A stretch of DNA of 6,335 nt from Verrucomicrobiota bacterium. GTDB taxonomy: Bacteria; Verrucomicrobiota; Verrucomicrobiia; Chthoniobacterales; UBA10450. Positions 1-6,102 of this stretch are shown piece after piece. The stretch lies in the NCBI GenBank assembly GCA_003221375.1, contig QHRI01000037.1, positions 1 through 6,335 of the forward strand, read 5' to 3'. Numbering within the stretch: the first letter of the stretch is position 1; every line of letters begins with the position of its first letter. Position numbers and translations under genes: made by a program. The notes beneath the pieces are model-generated. The model made no database searches and was not told the DNA's origin. It saw only the letters and a list, made by a program, of their open reading frames with translations.

Positions 1-384
1 TTCAAAGGTGTAATCAGGAACAATTTTCATTCCACCGCTTGCGTGAATGGGAGAAGCCGACTCGGACACGGTGTAAAGACGAAAAGGATGATCCGTCCGT
101 CCGGGAACCATGACATCTTGAAAAACTTCCCAGGGTCCCGTGAAATCGATCACTTGTGCGCCTTCGGAAATGAGAAAAGCAACAGGTATGCTGCCTTCCG
201 CGGGCGGCTTGAGAGGGTTGGTCTTGAGTGGGGATTGATTGCCTTTGGTGTTGCTTGGAGCTTGGGATGGGCTTGATCCAAAAAGTTGACCCAAAACGGT
301 AAGCGTAATTGCAACTAGCAAACCGAATTCCGGTGCTGTTCTGAGTAATCGTCTCCAACTGATCGTGTTTGTTCGTGCATTCAT
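1..384 (-). CDS. DJ-1/PfpI family protein, membrane-anchored, 5' part only
   Basis: Reading leftward from an ATG at 384-382 gives 128 open codons to the window edge; the C-terminal part is missing. Residues about 19-35 (EFGLLVAITLTVLGQLFG) form a hydrophobic segment after a basic start, so a signal anchor or signal peptide is likely. A Pro/Ser/Lys-rich linker follows to about residue 63. The recognisable domain then begins with IPVAFLISEGAQVIDFTGPW, followed by EVFQDV. This is the first beta strand and the F-x-GP-x-EVF motif of DJ-1/PfpI proteins (class I glutamine amidotransferase-like fold), including their conserved Glu. The nucleophilic Cys would lie outside the window, so activity cannot be judged. 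Such domains act as isonitrile hydratases, deglycase/chaperone-like proteins or sensor parts of AraC regulators; the anchor here argues for an extracytoplasmic role (inference). No clear Shine-Dalgarno is seen; a TTG at 393 is an alternative start. Confidence 0.82.
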   Translation of the reverse strand, partial: MNARTNTISWRRLLRTAPEFGLLVAITLTVLGQLFGSSPSQAPSNTKGNQSPLKTNPLKPPAEGSIPVAFLISEGAQVIDFTGPWEVFQDVMVPGRTDHPFRLYTVSESASPIHASGGMKIVPDYTFE

Positions 385-671
385 GACACGCAAGTTCTCG
401 CGGCGCGCGGCTGGCAGCAATGACAATTATCATCATATTTCTGCCAGAGGTAGCCAAATAAGTTTTACGCGTTGAATACGCTCTCAGCCTTTGGATTGCG
501 CCGGTGAACGATCCTCCAGGAACGCCTCGAGCAAAAGAACGTCGGCTGATGTTTTGGATCAGTTCGACAGCGTCATAAGGCTTATGTGCTCCGCCGTAAA
601 CATGATCGCCAAGTGGATTTGGCGCGTACGCGCGCTAGTTGTGACGAAAGACCAATTAGTTGATCGAAAAA
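385..671. other. Intergenic stretch with no recognised gene
   Basis: This 287-base gap lies between the start of the DJ-1/PfpI gene and the end of the DUF4440 gene, both on the minus strand. Short open frames cross it on both strands, but none shows a family motif or a good start site. A perfect 12-base palindrome, GCGCGTACGCGC, lies at 622-633, about 38 bases past the stop of the DUF4440 gene. It has no loop and no T-run, so it is not a convincing terminator. Confidence 0.5.
426..431 (-). promoter_or_regulatory. Possible -10 element for the DJ-1/PfpI gene
   Basis: On the minus strand the stretch reads TGATGATAAT, an extended -10-like box (GATAAT with an upstream TG) about 42 bases before the ATG at 384. 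The best -35 candidate, TTGGCT, is about 20 bases upstream, which is too far for a good match. This is a weak guess from sequence alone. Confidence 0.2.
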
Positions 672-1604
672 CTATTTCGCGTCCGGTTTCGGAGACGGAA
701 TCGAAGCTTGCCCAAATACGCAACGCCAACCAGTGGGCGTCCGAACGTAAGTCTCACTGAACCAGACTTTGAATGGGGGTTCGTCTTTCGTGCCTTTGAT
801 CCTCAACAGCTCAGTGACAACAGCCGTATCGTGCCATACTCGCACCTTCTGCGTGCCTTCCTCTACCTGCTCATCGTCATAAATCGTCCGTTTCTCTCTC
901 GCTTGGTTGATCAAGTCGACTTTCGTCAAAGAAGCACCGCGATCTGACACCAAAACAAAGTCATCGGCCAAGATCTGATCCATTATCGCGATGTCATTAG
1001 CCTTAAGTGCCGCTCGGTATACAGTATCCAACGCACCAACCATTTGCGCGTCCACAGTTAGCGGCGGCGTCGGTAAAGGGGTTGGCAGGGGTGCGATTTT
1101 GCTTTGGGCATCAGGTTGCCTGGCTTGTTGCTCCGCCGTTCGGGTCGCCTTCTGTTCCTGCGCCGCGCTGGCGGTATGTTGTTGGACTGAAGTCGCTGTT
1201 TCTTGTGCAGCTGACGAGAGGTTACGCTTTGCCGGCCGCTTACCTCCGTTAACAAAGGCCGAATGCAATCTTTTTCCATTGGGATCGACGTAAGTGACAA
1301 CTCCTTCGAATTTGCCTTCCACCATTTTGCCTGAACAACGGCTGATGACGACGGCGTATCTCCTGGCATCCCGAATATTGGAGCCAGTGACGATTGTTGG
1401 CTCAACTTGATACCACGTCAGAGTGCCAGAGCCAGCGGCAAATCCATTCTTGTCGCGCCTGCCGGACCACGTCGCCTCCTCGCCACGTTTAGGTGAATCA
1501 TTCCAGACGAGCGTTTTTCCGTTTCTCGTGGGCTGATAAGAGCCGGCACCGTAAACGACGCTCGCGAATATAAGGAGGGCGCCACAAACAAAAAGCGACC
1601 GCAT
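672..1604 (-). CDS. Secreted protein with MORN-like region and C-terminal DUF4440/SnoaL-like domain
   Basis: The gene encodes 310 residues from ATG 1604-1602 to TAG 674-672. The open frame continues upstream to 1952, but this ATG was chosen because it begins a clean signal peptide (MRSLFVCGALLIFASVVYGA), so export is expected. Residues about 22-122 carry W/Y/G-rich segments (GKTLVWNDSPKRGEEATWSG, GTLTWY, GKFEGVVTYVDPNGK) typical of MORN-like beta repeats. Residues about 132-164 are an Ala/Gln/Thr-rich low-complexity linker, and 170-183 are Pro-rich (PLPTPLPTPP). Residues about 187-299 resemble a DUF4440/SnoaL-like NTF2 fold: ALDTVYRAALKANDIAIMDQ, ILADDFVLVSDRG, and the ending FSETYVRTPTGWRCVFGQAS. 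DUF4440 domains are often ligand-binding or isomerase-like; no function can be assigned here. There is no evident Shine-Dalgarno, and the upstream bases belong to a receiver-domain relic, so its expression signals are unclear. Confidence 0.8.
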   Translation of the reverse strand: MRSLFVCGALLIFASVVYGAGSYQPTRNGKTLVWNDSPKRGEEATWSGRRDKNGFAAGSGTLTWYQVEPTIVTGSNIRDARRYAVVISRCSGKMVEGKFEGVVTYVDPNGKRLHSAFVNGGKRPAKRNLSSAAQETATSVQQHTASAAQEQKATRTAEQQARQPDAQSKIAPLPTPLPTPPLTVDAQMVGALDTVYRAALKANDIAIMDQILADDFVLVSDRGASLTKVDLINQAREKRTIYDDEQVEEGTQKVRVWHDTAVVTELLRIKGTKDEPPFKVWFSETYVRTPTGWRCVFGQASIPSPKPDAK

Positions 1605-1727
1605 GGTCGTACCCAAATGATCGAGCAAGCGGGCCAATACCCTCAACGTGTTGGCGTGATCTTCGACAACCAAAATCCGCAAGCTTTTGCCCCGAGGAGG
1701 CAGAACTTCTGTTGGATCATCATTCAT
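1605..1727 (-). pseudogene. Response-regulator receiver (REC) domain fragment
   Basis: From an ATG at 1727-1725 the frame reads MNDDPTEVLPPRGK and then SLRILVVEDHANTLRVLARL, continuing LDHLG. This is the first beta strand, the acidic pocket (VVEDH) and helix 1 of a CheY-like receiver domain. The match stops after LDHLG, where the family continues with a second strand, the phospho-accepting Asp and about 80 more residues. Instead the frame runs through TT straight into the start Met of the secreted DUF4440 protein. The domain therefore lacks its phosphorylation site and cannot work as a receiver. It looks like the 5' remnant of a response regulator cut off by a deletion or insertion. The spelling is typical of receivers attached to sensor kinases in Verrucomicrobiota (inference). 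A translated fusion with the downstream protein is formally possible, but would bury the signal peptide. Confidence 0.72.
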
Positions 1728-2148
1728 TTCTCGGCTTAGATTACTTAAGTGCATTTTTACGCCCACATCTCCCGAGTGCCGGGCCGGATTTGGCTTAGTT
1801 GTGGACAGAAATCTTCGTCCTGACAGGCAAGAGGAATCCGACACGGCACAAGAAGGAAATTGGTTTTCATATACGGTTGTCGTCCACGCCCTTAGGTGTA
1901 TTAAGAATCCGCCTGGACTGTCAAGCCAACTTCCCGGGCGTTGTGACGCCATCGCGCCCCTGATGCCTAAGTTGCAGATAGCCGCGATGGCGTTTTCGCA
2001 GTACCGACCGCGTCATCGCATAAGCGGCTGTAACCGTTCGCGCAGCCGACAGCGTTTGGCTCCAAAGGAATAGGTCCTTACGCCAGGAAATGTTTAATGG
2101 TTGCTTTGCGATGTTTGATGTAAGCATGAAGTCTCTACCAAATTCAAG
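1728..2148. other. Gene-free stretch upstream of the FAD oxidoreductase
   Basis: About 420 bases without a supportable gene separate the receiver remnant (minus) from the FAD oxidoreductase (plus). Open frames on both strands (for example 1687-2073 plus and 1921-2190 minus) give Arg/Ser-rich translations with no family motif. The notable content is an 11-base inverted repeat at 1946-1993. A smaller 6-base stem, CGGCTG/CAGCCG, lies at 2025-2048. The promoter of the FAD gene should lie here, but I see no convincing -35/-10 pair. Confidence 0.5.
1946..1993 (+). terminator. Strong stem-loop followed by a short T-run (terminator- or attenuator-like)
   Basis: The arms ACGCCATCGCG (1946-1956) and CGCGATGGCGT (1983-1993) are perfect 11-base complements around a 26-base loop. 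TTT follows the right arm, making a TTTT run at 1993-1996. On the plus strand this resembles a weak intrinsic terminator or attenuator 155 bases before the FAD oxidoreductase start; on the minus strand there is no T-run. The T-run is short and the loop long, so a structured 5' leader or a protein-binding inverted repeat are alternatives. Confidence 0.4.
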
Positions 2149-3795
2149 ATGAAATCGCAGTACGACGTGGTAATCCTCGGTGCGGGACACAATGGCCTGG
2201 TAGCAGCAAGCTATCTCGGACGCGCAGGCCTGAGTGTTTTACTTCTCGAAAAAAACAACTACGTCGGTGGCGCTACGACTTCGCAGAAGGTGTTCCCCGA
2301 TTACGATGCGCAACTGTCGCGATACTCCTACCTCGTTGGTTTGTTCCCGGAAAAAATCATTCGAGATCTTGGGCTGAATCTCGACTTGCGACGACGCGCC
2401 ACAGGGTCGTTCACTCCTTATCTCAACCATGGACAAGACGATGGGCTGCTGTTGAGCAACGTGGACGAAGAAGTCAGTCGCCAGTCGATGTTTGAGCTAA
2501 CCGGAAACAACAAGGAATTCGAGCAGATGAAAGCCTTCTATAATCTCTCGCGTGTGTTTGCCGAGAAGGTCTGGGACACGATGTTGGAACCATTGCTCGC
2601 CAAAGAAGAATTCCGGCGTCGCTTTGATGCGGACGATGTCTCTCGTGAAGCCTGGCGTAGCCTGGTGGAGGAACCGCTCGGGACCGCGATTGAGCGGTAT
2701 TTGAAGAACGACCTGGTGCGCGGACTTGTCTTCACGGACGCAAAGATCGGTGTTCTAACGGACCCGCATGATACATCGCTGCTACAGAACCGCTGTTTCA
2801 TTTACCATCTTATCGGCAACAAGACAGGCGAATGGAAGGTGCCGGTGGGCGGCATGGGTGCCGTGGTACGCGAACTGGAGCAGGCGGCGCAGCAAGCCGG
2901 CGCGGAAATTTTGACAAATGTCGACCTTCGTACGCTCGGCCTGCCCGGAAAGCCGCGGACAGTTGAATTTTATAAGGACGGAGAGCAACAAACCGTCGAA
3001 GCGCGATACATTCTGGTAAATTTTGGGCCTAATGTATTGGCAAGGTATATCGGCCAGCTGTACCAGCCGGATGCCACGGACGAAGGATCGGTGTTCAAGA
3101 TCAACATGCTCCTGCGCCGGTTACCAAGGTTGAAGGGGACGAGGTATAGGTCGGATCAAGCTTGGTGCGGAACATTTCATAGTGATGAAGGCTACGAACA
3201 AATGAATGCCAGCTACGACCAGGCATGCAGCGGTCGGCTGCCGATCAAAACACCATGCGAAGTTTATTGCCACACGTTGACCGACAACAGCATTCTCTCG
3301 CCAGAGCTCCGAGAGAAAGGTTTTCATACGATGACCTTGTTCGGATTGGATGTGCCATGGAGCTTGTTCGCACGCGATAACAGGAACATGCGCAAGCACG
3401 CGGAGAAAAGATTTATTGAGAGCATTAACCAGTGGCTCGATGAGCCTCTGGAGGATTGCCTGGCCGTGGCGCGCGACGGCAGCCTTTGTATCGAGAGCAA
3501 AAGTCCCGTCGATATCGAGGACGCGCTGGGGATGTTTCAGGGAAACATTTTTCAGAACGCGCCGACTTTTCCGTTTGCCCAGCGCAAAGACCAGGTCGGA
3601 ACCTGGGGTGTCGAGACCGGTTACGAAAATGTGTTTTTCTGCGGATCAAGCGCCCATCGCGGCGGCGCCGTCAGCGGGATTCCCGGACACAACGCAGCGA
3701 TGAAAGTTTTGGAAGAAATAAAGAAAACGCCGAACTCCGATAAATCGAGAACAGGCGCTCAACGTCCAACGCCCAATGTCGAAGTCAGAAGCTGA
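2149..3795 (+). CDS. FAD-dependent oxidoreductase, phytoene desaturase/PYROXD2-type
   Basis: The protein is 548 residues long, a normal length for this family. Residues 5-34 form the dinucleotide-binding Rossmann motif: YDVVILGAGHNGLVAASYLG with GxGxxG, ending in the acidic LLLEK strand that binds the FAD ribose. The stretch YVGGATTSQ (38-46) is the second FAD-contact motif. VPVGGMGAVVRELEQAAQQA (231-250) and GAEILTNVDLRTL (251-263) are the family's central G-G-M-G segment and strand. The C-terminal motif, NVFFCGSSAHRGGAVSGIPG (494-513) then HNAAMKVLEE, closes the FAD site; HRGG replaces the more usual HPGG. This pattern fits the CrtI/NAD(P)-binding amine-oxidase superfamily and best the PYROXD2-like branch, whose substrates are mostly unknown. 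No carotenoid genes are nearby, so carotenoid desaturation is not supported. The tail after about residue 526 is encoded by a short repeat and looks non-conserved. The ATG at 2149 fits the conserved N-terminus; its Shine-Dalgarno is weak. The stop lies inside the next gene, which suggests translational coupling. Confidence 0.9.
   Translation: MKSQYDVVILGAGHNGLVAASYLGRAGLSVLLLEKNNYVGGATTSQKVFPDYDAQLSRYSYLVGLFPEKIIRDLGLNLDLRRRATGSFTPYLNHGQDDGLLLSNVDEEVSRQSMFELTGNNKEFEQMKAFYNLSRVFAEKVWDTMLEPLLAKEEFRRRFDADDVSREAWRSLVEEPLGTAIERYLKNDLVRGLVFTDAKIGVLTDPHDTSLLQNRCFIYHLIGNKTGEWKVPVGGMGAVVRELEQAAQQAGAEILTNVDLRTLGLPGKPRTVEFYKDGEQQTVEARYILVNFGPNVLARYIGQLYQPDATDEGSVFKINMLLRRLPRLKGTRYRSDQAWCGTFHSDEGYEQMNASYDQACSGRLPIKTPCEVYCHTLTDNSILSPELREKGFHTMTLFGLDVPWSLFARDNRNMRKHAEKRFIESINQWLDEPLEDCLAVARDGSLCIESKSPVDIEDALGMFQGNIFQNAPTFPFAQRKDQVGTWGVETGYENVFFCGSSAHRGGAVSGIPGHNAAMKVLEEIKKTPNSDKSRTGAQRPTPNVEVRS
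3756..3790 (+). repeat. Degenerate heptanucleotide tandem repeat (about 5 units, CGYYCAA-like)
   Basis: Consecutive 7-base units read CGCTCAA, CGTCCAA, CGCCCAA, TGTCGAA and GTCAGAA. The first three are close copies; the last two are degenerate. The array spans the last codons of the FAD oxidoreductase (tail AQRPTPNVEVRS) and the first codons of the NTF2-like gene, whose ATG begins at the last base of the third unit. From memory, similar TCCAACG-type heptads occur between genes in Verrucomicrobiota and Planctomycetota and give NVQRSTFN-like tails; this was not checked. Confidence 0.55.
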
Positions 3796-4240
3796 TCCGC
3801 GTGACGTCGAATCAATCGACGCGATTATCACAGCCGCGTACGACGTGATTTCCGGTCCGGCGGGGACAAAGCGCGATTGGGATCGAGAACGATCGTTGTA
3901 TTACCCAGGTGCGCGTCTAATTCCGACCGCTAAGCCGGGCGCGAATGATGGTCTTGTCCCTCAAATACTGGATGTAGATGGTTTCATCGCCCGCGTGGAA
4001 CCCTTTTTTGCAGAGCACGGATTTTTCGAAAAAGAAATTGCCCGGCGTACCGAACAATTCGGGCACATCGCTCAGGTGTGGAGCACATATGAATCGCGTC
4101 ACAACGCAGATGACCCCGAACCGTTCGTGCGAGGAATCAATAGCATTCAGTTGTTTAACGACGGCAATCGCTGGTGGATCGTAAATATCTATTGGCAGCA
4201 GGAGAGCGCAGAGGATCCAATTCCAGAAAAGTATTTGTAG
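3776..4240 (+). CDS. Nuclear transport factor 2 (SnoaL-like) family protein
   Basis: The gene encodes 154 residues and starts 20 bases inside the end of the FAD oxidoreductase in another frame, so co-transcription and translational coupling are likely. Conserved-looking blocks are AIITAAYDVISGPAGTKRDW (16-35), YYPGARLIP, FFEKEIARRTEQFGHIAQVW, STYESR, GINSIQLFNDGNRWWIVNIY and the ending PIPEKYL. The helix, then ARLI strand, then long beta-sheet ending in WWIVNIYWQ is the cone-shaped NTF2/SnoaL fold. It has no signal peptide, so it should be cytoplasmic. Members act as small isomerases, cyclases, hydratases or ligand carriers; its substrate is unknown. The pairing suggests that it acts on, or stabilises, the product of the FAD enzyme (inference). 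The first ~12 residues overlap the heptad repeat and may not be conserved. The ATG at 3776 is the best start seen; no strong Shine-Dalgarno precedes it. Confidence 0.83.
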   Translation: MSKSEADPRDVESIDAIITAAYDVISGPAGTKRDWDRERSLYYPGARLIPTAKPGANDGLVPQILDVDGFIARVEPFFAEHGFFEKEIARRTEQFGHIAQVWSTYESRHNADDPEPFVRGINSIQLFNDGNRWWIVNIYWQQESAEDPIPEKYL

Positions 4241-4278
4241 CGAGACTGCTTTCAGAGATCACGCTACGAGCATCGCGG

Positions 4279-5028
4279 TTATGTCGGTGATTCTCTCTCC
4301 GGCAGAGCCCGTAAAACGTCCGCCAGCGCGCTTGCAAGAATTCTTCTTGCGCGCGCAATCTGTTTCGCAAACCGAACCAGGTGTGGCACGCGACCTGGAT
4401 TTGCAAGCAAGTGAGTCGCCAACTTCGATATTCGAGTTTGCTGGCGTTCGATGTCGAAAAGGACATTCGCCGGGACCGGGAAAAGATGGTGCGGTGTATC
4501 GCTGATGACTCGCAACGAAAGCAGCGGAATGCCGCGAGCAGCGCACGCGTGGGCAATAAACTCCGTTTCCATATCTGCTGCTGCCGCGCCTGATGTGAGT
4601 CCAAGTTTGTTTCGCTCCTCGCGGGAATGGATCAACGCAGGCACCGTCAAAAGATCCGCGATGTGAATCGGTGAACCTGACAGCAATGCCGGCGTCTCAC
4701 TCAGGTCAACTGTCGAAAAATTCTTCGCCAGAACAAGGTCACCGATTTGCAGATCATCGCTGAGTGCTCCTGCAAACCCGGCACTGATTAAATAATCGAG
4801 TTGCTGGTCTTCTTCGCCACGGCGAATCCGTCCAATGGTGGATAGAAATTTTGCCACGCGCTGCCGGCAAACCTTTTCTCCCACGCCGGTATGAAGCACT
4901 TCGATCGTGCGATGATCGCTCCTGCCCCGAATTGTCCGAATGCCATTGCGATTCACTTGGGACTTGCTGCCTAGCGAACATCTGAGATTCTTCTCCCGCG
5001 ACTGCGGGATCAGAACGACAAGCTGCAT
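4279..5028 (-). CDS. Nucleoside phosphorylase/nucleosidase superfamily protein (PNP/MTAN-like, HpnG-like)
   Basis: The protein has 249 residues, the usual size for the PNP_UDP_1 family. An N-terminal strand (QLVVLIPQSREK) is followed by EVLHTGVGEK (43-52) and LDYLISAGFAGALSDDLQIG (78-97) continuing DLVLA, the family's GxAGaL..dl..GD signature. GAAAADMETEFIAHACAARG (147-166) is the DMEt/a motif, whose Glu154 corresponds to the ribose-hydroxyl ligand. SLRVISD (171-177) carries the Asp equivalent to the catalytic Asp of MTA/SAH nucleosidase. Reactions in the family are phosphorolysis or hydrolysis of nucleosides; relatives include 5'-methylthioadenosine nucleosidase, futalosine hydrolase and the hopanoid-associated HpnG. 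I cannot choose between these, and no hopanoid gene is nearby. It begins 15 bases after the anti-sigma-like gene; a GAGGT site overlapping that gene's stop lies 12 bases before the ATG, so the two probably share a transcript. It converges on the NTF2-like gene 38 bases away with no clear terminator between. Confidence 0.82.
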   Translation of the reverse strand: MQLVVLIPQSREKNLRCSLGSKSQVNRNGIRTIRGRSDHRTIEVLHTGVGEKVCRQRVAKFLSTIGRIRRGEEDQQLDYLISAGFAGALSDDLQIGDLVLAKNFSTVDLSETPALLSGSPIHIADLLTVPALIHSREERNKLGLTSGAAAADMETEFIAHACAARGIPLLSLRVISDTPHHLFPVPANVLFDIERQQTRISKLATHLLANPGRVPHLVRFAKQIARARRILASALADVLRALPERESPT

Positions 5029-5043
5029 GCAAAATGATCGACC

Positions 5044-5718
5044 TCACCTCGCCGATTGTTCGACGATTTGCACGACAAAACTCTTCTTCTCGGTTGCTGC
5101 GACTGCTGTAGCCGAAGCCGCAGTGCCTGGCGGTGTTTCCCCCGCGATCGACGAAATCGCCGCGCGAAATTCCGGCTCGCGATTCGATGGAATATCCACA
5201 AGAACACTGAGCCGGCCTTGATCCGGGAAACCTTTCGTAGCGACACCGCCGTATCGATTTGCGATGGTGACCACTTCATCAGCAACTGCCTCCAGCTTTC
5301 CAGTTGCCGCGAGAACCTTCATTTCACTAACCCCCAGAGGCGCAGGTGTGAATGCCGCCGCTGCGTGCTCCAAGGAATTCGCGATCTGGTCCCGCATTTG
5401 CTTTTCGAGCAACGGTCGATTCGGATTATTTGTTTCGTGTCTGGCGATTAACCAGAGACCGATGCAGACGTTGACCGCCATGAGAACTATAAACGCCGCG
5501 CCCACCCGAAGCGCCATTTTGCGGCCTTGCTCGGTTACATCCGGTTGTGGTGGCAACACAACTTCGCGAGAATCCCCGCGCATTCCGGCGTGAATCTGTC
5601 GGGCCACGGCGAGCTCGCGTTGCAATTGTTTGTCTGACATTAATCGATCTTCCAGCGCGGCGCGCTCCGGCGCGGGCAATCTGCCCTCGAGGTAATCAAA
5701 AAGCTTGTCGGGATTCAT
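5044..5718 (-). CDS. Anti-sigma-factor-like single-pass membrane protein
   Basis: The protein has 224 residues in three parts. Residues 1-45 (LFDYLEGRLPAPERAALEDR, then LMSDKQLQRELAVARQI) resemble the cytosolic helical start of anti-sigma factors, but have no Cys or His for a zinc site apart from one His at 43. Residues about 70-92 (LRVGAAFIVLMAVNVCIGLW) are one transmembrane helix. The rest, to about 192, would be periplasmic: MKVLAATGKLEAVADEVVTI, ANRYGGVATKGFPDQGRLSV and LVDIPSNREPEFRAAIS form an alpha/beta pattern reminiscent of DUF4349-type anti-sigma sensor domains. An Ala/Thr-rich tail follows (196-209). The expected partner, an ECF sigma factor gene, is usually upstream, but here upstream lies a divergent antitoxin gene, so any partner is encoded elsewhere. 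The ATG at 5718 is preceded by no visible Shine-Dalgarno. It heads a two-gene unit with the phosphorylase-family gene. A structural or envelope role unrelated to sigma factors is possible. Confidence 0.66.
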   Translation of the reverse strand: MNPDKLFDYLEGRLPAPERAALEDRLMSDKQLQRELAVARQIHAGMRGDSREVVLPPQPDVTEQGRKMALRVGAAFIVLMAVNVCIGLWLIARHETNNPNRPLLEKQMRDQIANSLEHAAAAFTPAPLGVSEMKVLAATGKLEAVADEVVTIANRYGGVATKGFPDQGRLSVLVDIPSNREPEFRAAISSIAGETPPGTAASATAVAATEKKSFVVQIVEQSAR

Positions 5719-5733
5719 TATTGAATGATCGGG

Positions 5734-5835
5734 AGAGTCACGCCAGACACGCGCCAGTGCAATCGAGAACGATCGGCAGCGTTACTCAATCAGCCGGTCT
5801 TAACCAAAGCGATTCGCGGTTTCAGTCGTGACTCT
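5734..5835. promoter_or_regulatory. Inverted repeat spanning the divergent promoter region
   Basis: AGAGTCACG at 5734-5742 and its exact complement CGTGACTCT at 5827-5835 lie near the two ends of the 147-base gap between the divergent anti-sigma-like and antitoxin genes. The arms are 84 bases apart, too far for a compact hairpin, but could be paired operator half-sites, for example for the ribbon-helix-helix protein encoded next door. Two 9-base arms could also arise by chance. Confidence 0.3.
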
Positions 5836-5865
5836 TTGGAGCAGATGCGAATACGATTCTGCCAT

Positions 5866-6102
5866 ATGAGTCATACGTTGACGATTCGTCTTCCAAAAAG
5901 CCTCGCTACCTGGATCGAGGATACCTCAGCGCGCACGGGAATCTCACAAGGCGAGCTTATTCGGCGACATTTGGAGCATGCTCGATCAAGAGATAGTTCG
6001 TCGAAGAAATTTATGCGCCTGGCAGGCAGAATTCAGGGTCGCCCGCGAGGCGATACAAAGATCGGACACCTGACTGGACAGACCTATGTCTTATCCGAAT
6101 GA
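5866..6102 (+). CDS. Ribbon-helix-helix (CopG/VapB-like) antitoxin with altered C-terminus
   Basis: The gene encodes 78 residues from ATG 5866. MSHTLTIRLPKSLATWIEDT with SARTGISQGELIRRHLEHAR is a ribbon-helix-helix DNA-binding domain: the beta strand TLTIRLP, helix A, the G-x-S turn and helix B. Such proteins dimerise, bind their own promoter and neutralise a partner toxin through the C-terminal tail. Residues 49-60 (FMRLAGRIQGRP) match the start of a typical toxin-binding tail. From about residue 61 the sequence (GDTKIGHLTGQTYVLSE) is no longer antitoxin-like: those bases are toxin coding sequence read in the wrong frame. DNA binding is probably intact and toxin binding probably altered. An upstream in-frame ATG at 5845 has GGAG only 3 bases before it; the MSHTLTIRL start was preferred because it fits the family's usual N-terminus. 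Confidence 0.78.
   Translation: MSHTLTIRLPKSLATWIEDTSARTGISQGELIRRHLEHARSRDSSSKKFMRLAGRIQGRPRGDTKIGHLTGQTYVLSE

Noticed and set aside
14..457. Minus-strand 147-codon open frame
   Set aside because: Its translation is Arg/Ser/His-rich without motifs; the overlapping frame starting at 384 encodes a clear DJ-1/PfpI domain.
622..633. Palindrome GCGCGTACGCGC as terminator of the DUF4440 gene
   Set aside because: No loop and no adjacent T-run on the minus strand, so it cannot form a standard intrinsic terminator.
491..760. Plus-strand 89-codon open frame
   Set aside because: No family motif; it overlaps the end of the DUF4440 gene on the other strand.
1605..1952. Full 426-residue version of the secreted protein
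   Set aside because: The extension would bury a clean signal peptide. Its first ~75 residues match nothing, and the rest is a cut-off receiver domain.
1687..2073. Plus-strand 128-codon open frame
   Set aside because: Partly antisense to the receiver remnant, no family motif, Arg-rich composition typical of a non-coding frame.
3882..5775. 14-base repeat ATCGAGAACGATCG at 3882-3895 and 5762-5775
   Set aside because: One copy lies in a conserved coding region and the other between genes, with no shared flanks; likely chance.
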